Source: Catenibacterium sp. co_0103 | GTDB lineage: Bacteria; Bacillota_I; Bacilli_A; Erysipelotrichales; Coprobacillaceae | Direction of reading: 5' to 3' | DNA length: 10,449 nt | Assembly: GCF_004168205.1 (NCBI RefSeq) | Contig: NZ_RCYB01000072.1 | Coordinates: 1-10,449, forward strand | Shown: one piece after another, positions 7,682 through 10,449 of the stretch | Position numbering within the stretch: the stretch's first letter is position 1 | How the letters are laid out: every line of letters starts with the position of its first letter | Made by a program: the position numbers and the translations under genes | The notes under the pieces: generated by a model | What the model was told of the DNA's origin: nothing | The model's input: only the letters and a program-made list of their open reading frames with translations | Databases searched by the model: none

Positions 7682-8666
7682 CAACAGGTTCCTGTTTTAG
7701 AGTTAGACCATATTTCTTTTCAATAATAGAAACAATTTCTTCTCTTGCCTGTTTTAAGTGAGCATAGCTTTGTGCACTTTCATTAATTAAGATCAGTGCA
7801 GCTTCTTCTGATACACGCATACCATAAAATGATTTACCCTTTAATCCAGCATGGTCTATTAACCATCCAGAAGGGACTTTATTACCTTCCCAGACAGGAA
7901 CATTCATATTTCTTAAACGTTCTGCTTCCTGATCATCTAAATATACATTCTTAAAGAATGATCCAGAACTTGCCATTTCTTCTGGTTTAGGTAACTTAGA
8001 CCAACGTATTTCAGTAACCATCTCTCTAATAGATTTAGGAGAAAAATCAGTAATCTGATGTTCTTCTACATAACTTTGTAAAGAAGTATAGAAAGGAGGA
8101 GTAAGTCTATCATGACTTAAATGAATTCTTATAGAGATAATCAAATAACGTCCAGCATCTTTACCCTGATTAAAGATGCTTTGTCTATAACCTAGATTCA
8201 TATCTTCTTTCTTAATAGTGACATACTTCTCTTCCTTTAAATCATAAGCATGCACAGACTCTAATACCTGTTCTATTTCCTGACCATAAGCACCTACATT
8301 TTGGACAGGTGCAGCACCGACAGTACCAGGAATAGCACTTAATGCTTCAATACCAGATAAATTCTTTTTTGTAGTAAAAGCAACTAAATCATCAAGTAGT
8401 TCTCCACCCATTGCGTCAATCGTCAATTCATCAATAAAACGTATACCTTTAATACGGTTTAAAAGAATAACCCCCTTGAAACCTTCATCTTTTCCAATTA
8501 CATTACTTCCTGTACCTAGAATAAATACAGGTAATTGACGTTCTTTCGCAAATAAGTAAGCTTTTTCTGCATCTTCTACGGTCTCTAATTCAATCACATA
8601 ACGCGCTAGACCGCCTAGGCGCATTGTAGTGAGTTCTTTAATTTTTACATTCTCATTAATTTTCAT
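7671..8666 (-). CDS. murB: UDP-N-acetylenolpyruvoylglucosamine reductase MurB, type I
   Basis: This FAD enzyme reduces UDP-GlcNAc-enolpyruvate to UDP-MurNAc with NADPH, in the cytoplasm, for peptidoglycan synthesis. FAD-binding motifs are ILGTGSNVIG, the NRIKGI strand and IPGTVGAAPVQNVGAYGQEIE. Numbering from the upstream Met at 8675, R164 (GYRQSIF), Y196, the proton donor S239 (SGSFFKN) and E329 near the end correspond to E. coli R159, Y190, S229 and E325. The overall pattern is E. coli-like (type I) rather than the S. aureus-like type II more usual in Bacillota. Start choice: an ATG at 8675 would give 334 aa but lies inside the promoter's TATAAT. The ATG at 8666 (331 aa, MKINENVKIKEL) begins exactly where transcription should start. 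Neither has a Shine-Dalgarno. The purH stop is about 38 bases upstream with no terminator between, so read-through from purH is also likely. Confidence 0.92.
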   Translation of the reverse strand: MKINENVKIKELTTMRLGGLARYVIELETVEDAEKAYLFAKERQLPVFILGTGSNVIGKDEGFKGVILLNRIKGIRFIDELTIDAMGGELLDDLVAFTTKKNLSGIEALSAIPGTVGAAPVQNVGAYGQEIEQVLESVHAYDLKEEKYVTIKKEDMNLGYRQSIFNQGKDAGRYLIISIRIHLSHDRLTPPFYTSLQSYVEEHQITDFSPKSIREMVTEIRWSKLPKPEEMASSGSFFKNVYLDDQEAERLRNMNVPVWEGNKVPSGWLIDHAGLKGKSFYGMRVSEEAALILINESAQSYAHLKQAREEIVSIIEKKYGLTLKQEPVELE

Positions 8667-8673
8667 AAAGTGC

Positions 8674-8682
8674 ATTATAACA
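8674..8682 (-). promoter_or_regulatory. Extended -10 promoter giving a leaderless murB mRNA
   Basis: TGTTATAAT (TGN-TATAAT) ends at 8674. Seven bases (GCACTTT) follow before the ATG at 8666, the usual discriminator length, so the expected transcription start is the A of that ATG. The absence of any Shine-Dalgarno agrees with leaderless initiation. No -35 matches at 16-18 bases. The element could be fortuitous if murB is only read from purH. Confidence 0.55.
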
Positions 8683-8704
8683 CAGTTACAACAAAAGTAG
8701 GGGA

Positions 8705-9883
8705 TTAATGATGGAATAATCTTTGATGAGTAAATGCGAGTACCATATCATACTTATCACAAGTATCGATAACATGATCATCACGGATAGAACCACCTGG
8801 TTCACCTACATACTTCACACCACTTTTATGAGCACGTTCAATATTATCTCCAAATGGGAAGAATGCATCACTACCTAGTACGACATCTGTATTCTTCTTT
8901 AACCATTCTTTCTTTTCTTCTCTAGTGAATACTTCTGGCTTTACTTTGAAATAGTTCTGCCATACATCATCACCTAGCACATCTTCATAATCATCTGATA
9001 CATATGCATCAATTGTATTATCCTTTTCAGCACGTTTTAAACCATCAGCAAACTGTAAACTTAATACCTTAGGATGCTGACGTAAGAACCATACATCTGC
9101 CTTATTACCAGCAAGTCTTGTACAATGAATACGAGACTGCTGACCAGCTCCAATACCAATAGCCTGACCATTCTTGACATAACATACGGAATTAGACTGT
9201 GTATATTTTAATGTAATCATAGAAAGGATTAAGTCATGTAACGCATGTTCAGGGATATCTTTATTTTTAGATACAACATCCTTAAACATTTCTTCATTAA
9301 TCACACAGTTATTTCTACCTTGCTGGAATGTAATACCAAATACTTGCTTAATTTCTACTGGATTAGGTACATAGTGAGGATCCATCTGTAATACACAATA
9401 AGTGCCTCTTCTTTTCTTCTTAAGTATTTCTAATGCTTCTTTTGTATAACCAGGGGCAATAATACCATCACTGACTTCACGATTAATAAGCTTAGCAGTT
9501 ACTTCATCACATACATCAGAAAGAGCACAGAAATCACCATATGAACTCATACGGTCACTACCTCTTGCTTTAATATAGGCATTTGCGATAGGACTTAACA
9601 CTTCGGCACTTTCCTTTACAAAATACATCTGTCTTTCTACTTCAGTTAAAGGTGTCCCAATAGCTACACCAGCAGGAGATACATGCTTAAAACTTGCAGC
9701 ACAGCTCATATGAGTTGCTTCCTTTAATTCCTTCACTAACTGCCAGCTATTAAAAGCATCTAATAAGTTGATATAACCAGGTTTACCATTTAAGACAGTA
9801 AAAGGAAGTTCTCCTTCTTCCATAAATACCTTAGCAGGTTTCTGATTAGGGTTACAGCCATACTTTAATTCTAATTCTTTCAT
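8705..9883 (-). CDS. purH: Stand-alone AICAR transformylase (PurH C-terminal-type)
   Basis: This 392-aa enzyme transfers a formyl group from 10-formyl-tetrahydrofolate to AICAR (ZMP), giving FAICAR, the penultimate step of IMP synthesis. Family motifs are the KYGCNPNQ start, catalytic K66-H67 (SFKHVSPAG), SDGIIAPGY, KYTQSNSV (226-233), IGIGAGQQSR (242-251), DAFFPFGD and GGSIRD. The roughly 200-residue MGS-like IMP cyclohydrolase domain of bifunctional PurH is absent. It has not been cut off by mutation: the upstream DNA is a riboswitch and promoter. Another protein must close the ring. Start: ATG at 9883 has GGAGG (9889-9893) 5 bases upstream. The frame stays open for 38 more codons to 9997, but that stretch is the riboswitch RNA and should not be translated. 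Control is by the ZTP riboswitch, whose ligand reports build-up of this enzyme's own substrate. murB follows with no terminator. Confidence 0.93.
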   Translation of the reverse strand: MKELELKYGCNPNQKPAKVFMEEGELPFTVLNGKPGYINLLDAFNSWQLVKELKEATHMSCAASFKHVSPAGVAIGTPLTEVERQMYFVKESAEVLSPIANAYIKARGSDRMSSYGDFCALSDVCDEVTAKLINREVSDGIIAPGYTKEALEILKKKRRGTYCVLQMDPHYVPNPVEIKQVFGITFQQGRNNCVINEEMFKDVVSKNKDIPEHALHDLILSMITLKYTQSNSVCYVKNGQAIGIGAGQQSRIHCTRLAGNKADVWFLRQHPKVLSLQFADGLKRAEKDNTIDAYVSDDYEDVLGDDVWQNYFKVKPEVFTREEKKEWLKKNTDVVLGSDAFFPFGDNIERAHKSGVKYVGEPGGSIRDDHVIDTCDKYDMVLAFTHQRLFHH

Positions 9884-9893
9884 AGATTCCTCC

Positions 9894-9948
9894 AAAAAAA
9901 GAAGCCGACACATACTCCAGGCTTCTTTGCCCAGACGGTCGGCTTCTT
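9894..9948 (-). terminator. Expression-platform terminator of the ZTP riboswitch
   Basis: AAGAAGCCGAC pairs perfectly with GTCGGCTTCTT around a 28-nt loop that contains the pseudoknot strand and P3, followed by a run of Ts. It should end transcription just before purH when ZTP/ZMP is low. Confidence 0.85.
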
Positions 9949-10003
9949 CATTTGATTTATTATACTCCCTGTGGTCAATTCCACTTCCGTCAGTCATATA
10001 ACT
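9894..10003 (-). promoter_or_regulatory. ZTP (pfl motif) riboswitch with intrinsic terminator, controlling purH
   Basis: The leader carries the ZTP/ZMP aptamer hallmarks in order on the minus strand. P1 is TTATAT with GTATAA (9996-10001 / 9960-9965), around GACTGACGG and the GTGG/CCAC hairpin (9981-9984 / 9971-9974), then AGGGA. After a linker comes the conserved CCGTCTGGGCA (consensus CCGCCTGGGCA) with a small P3, GGGC/GCCT. The pseudoknot pairs GACGG (9987-9991) with CCGTC (9934-9938). The usual GGCG/CGCC core is here GACG/CGTC, a compensated change. The expression platform is an 11-bp terminator stem (9938-9948 / 9899-9909) followed by seven Ts (9894-9900). It shares base 9938 with the pseudoknot, so ligand binding should oppose termination (ON switch, as known for the class). 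The T-tract runs directly into the purH ribosome binding site. Confidence 0.92.
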
Positions 10004-10009
10004 AATGTC

Positions 10010-10038
10010 ATTATAGTGAAAAGATTGTTATAAAACAA
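10010..10038 (-). promoter_or_regulatory. Promoter of the riboswitch-purH transcript
   Basis: TTGTTT (-35, 10033-10038), a 17-base spacer and a perfect TATAAT (10010-10015). The start site falls near 10003, placing P1 of the riboswitch at the very 5' end of the RNA. It lies entirely in the host sequence between the riboswitch and the IS. Confidence 0.78.
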
Positions 10039-10098
10039 GTATTTTCATTATATAAAAATAGAATGTCTGATTCCAATGTGATAATGTCTCAATGTATC

Positions 10099-10136
10099 CA
10101 AGTTGATATTGTCCCAATTGGGACAATATCAACTTG
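10099..10136. repeat. 38-bp perfect palindrome near the IS end
   Basis: The sequence reads identically on both strands, centred at 10117/10118 on TTGTCCCAATTGGGACAA, with arms ending CAAGTTG/CAACTTG. It has no U-tract on either side, so it is not a classical terminator. In RNA it would form a very strong stem ahead of the transposase; in DNA it could be a transposase binding site. Its left half resembles the sequence 25 bases to the left (10079-10094), matching at 13 of 16 positions. Confidence 0.9.
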
Positions 10137-10148
10137 CCGTGTTAAACT

Positions 10149-10169
10149 ATAACCTCCGTGGGAGGTTAT
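10149..10169 (+). promoter_or_regulatory. Hairpin sequestering the transposase ribosome binding site
   Basis: ATAACCTCC pairs perfectly with GGAGGTTAT around a GTG loop (9-bp stem), one base before the transposase ATG at 10171. The only Shine-Dalgarno, GGAGG (10161-10165), is entirely within the stem. Transcripts entering from outside should therefore translate the transposase poorly, a control known for several IS families. Confidence 0.75.
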
Positions 10170-10170
10170 T

Positions 10171-10449
10171 ATGAGAAAGGTTGAATTGAGAATGAATGAA
10201 CAGAATAAGTATGAAATAATTAAGAAGCTTGTAGACACAAATGGAAACAAGAAGAGAGCAGCTACTAAGCTTGGCTGTACTGTAAGAACCATCAATAGAC
10301 TTATCATTAAATATAAAGAACAGGGAAAGAAGGGTTTCGTGCATGGCAACCGTGGAAGACTGCCTGCTTCTACAGTTCCTTTGGATATAAAGAATAAGAT
10401 CATCTCTCTTTATATCAATGATTTCTCTGATGCAAACTTCACTCACTTC
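10171..10449 (+). CDS. ISNCY-family transposase, N-terminal part (runs off the window)
   Basis: The frame is open for 93 codons from ATG 10171 to the last base, without a stop. It begins MRKVELRMNEQNKYEIIKKL, continues with a helix-turn-helix (GNKKRAATKLGCTVRTINRL, about residues 25-44), then the YKEQGKKGFVHGNRGR segment and DANFTHF. This is the characteristic N-terminus of IS1202-group ISNCY transposases, which carry a DNA-binding HTH ahead of a DDE catalytic core. The catalytic core lies beyond the window, so it is unknown whether the element is intact. GGAGG is 5 bases upstream but buried in a hairpin. Confidence 0.85.
   Translation, partial: MRKVELRMNEQNKYEIIKKLVDTNGNKKRAATKLGCTVRTINRLIIKYKEQGKKGFVHGNRGRLPASTVPLDIKNKIISLYINDFSDANFTHF

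Larger units (their letters stand above)
10064..10449 (+). mobile_element. Left end of an ISNCY (IS1202-like) insertion sequence, cut by the window edge
   Basis: The region combines a transposase start, a 38-bp palindrome and repeated TGTC-led motifs (TGTCTGATTCC at 10064, TGTCTCAATG at 10085, TGTCCCAATT at 10110) typical of an IS terminus. The exact left boundary is uncertain: it may be 10064, 10085 or near 10099, because the right inverted repeat and target duplication are outside the window. It is oriented opposite to the host genes and stops short of the purH -35 box. Confidence 0.7.

Noticed and set aside
10040..10100. dif/Xer site next to the IS, since IS1202-group elements can insert beside such sites
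   Set aside because: I cannot find two 11-bp arms resembling a Bacillota dif around a 6-bp centre; the flank is only AT-rich.
10089..10446. Two minus-strand open frames at the right edge
   Set aside because: They are antisense to the transposase and IS palindrome; the plus-strand product is a recognisable ISNCY N-terminus while these are not protein-like.

Overview
The window is a gene-dense, AT-rich stretch typical of a low-GC Bacillota. The gene set, the strong AGGAGG-type ribosome binding sites and the short U-tract terminators fit a gut Erysipelotrichia-like organism (Catenibacterium/Holdemanella/Kandleria type). That placement is inference from general resemblance, not from a marker gene. 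All complete genes lie on the minus strand, so the biological order runs from right to left. One plus-strand transposase enters from the right edge.

Right edge (about 10064-10449): the 5' end of an ISNCY/IS1202-like insertion sequence. It has a 38-bp perfect palindrome, a hairpin that buries the transposase Shine-Dalgarno, and the first 93 codons of the transposase, cut by the window end. The IS sits just upstream of the purH promoter, which is intact.

8664-10038 (minus): a sigma-A-type promoter, a ZTP (pfl-motif) riboswitch with an intrinsic terminator, a stand-alone AICAR transformylase (purH-like, no IMP cyclohydrolase domain), then murB. murB has an extended -10 box placed so that its mRNA would start on the start codon (leaderless). 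A terminator overlaps the murB stop codon.

3404-7638 (minus): an extended -10 promoter, a 1068-aa SWIM-zinc-finger SNF2 helicase, and a LacI-family regulator starting one base after the helicase stop. A terminator overlaps the regulator stop codon.

1-3395 (minus): a sucrose-type operon. Two matching LacI-type operators flank a good promoter, followed by a PTS EIIBCA permease, a GH32 sucrose-6-phosphate hydrolase and a terminator. The LacI gene next door is the obvious repressor. Imported sucrose would be phosphorylated by the permease and split by the hydrolase to glucose-6-phosphate and fructose. No fructokinase gene is in the window.

I see no undescribed multi-gene system. The most informative non-coding parts are the ZTP riboswitch (which a naive ORF call mistakes for the purH N-terminus), the leaderless murB start, the paired operators, and the control structures at the IS end.
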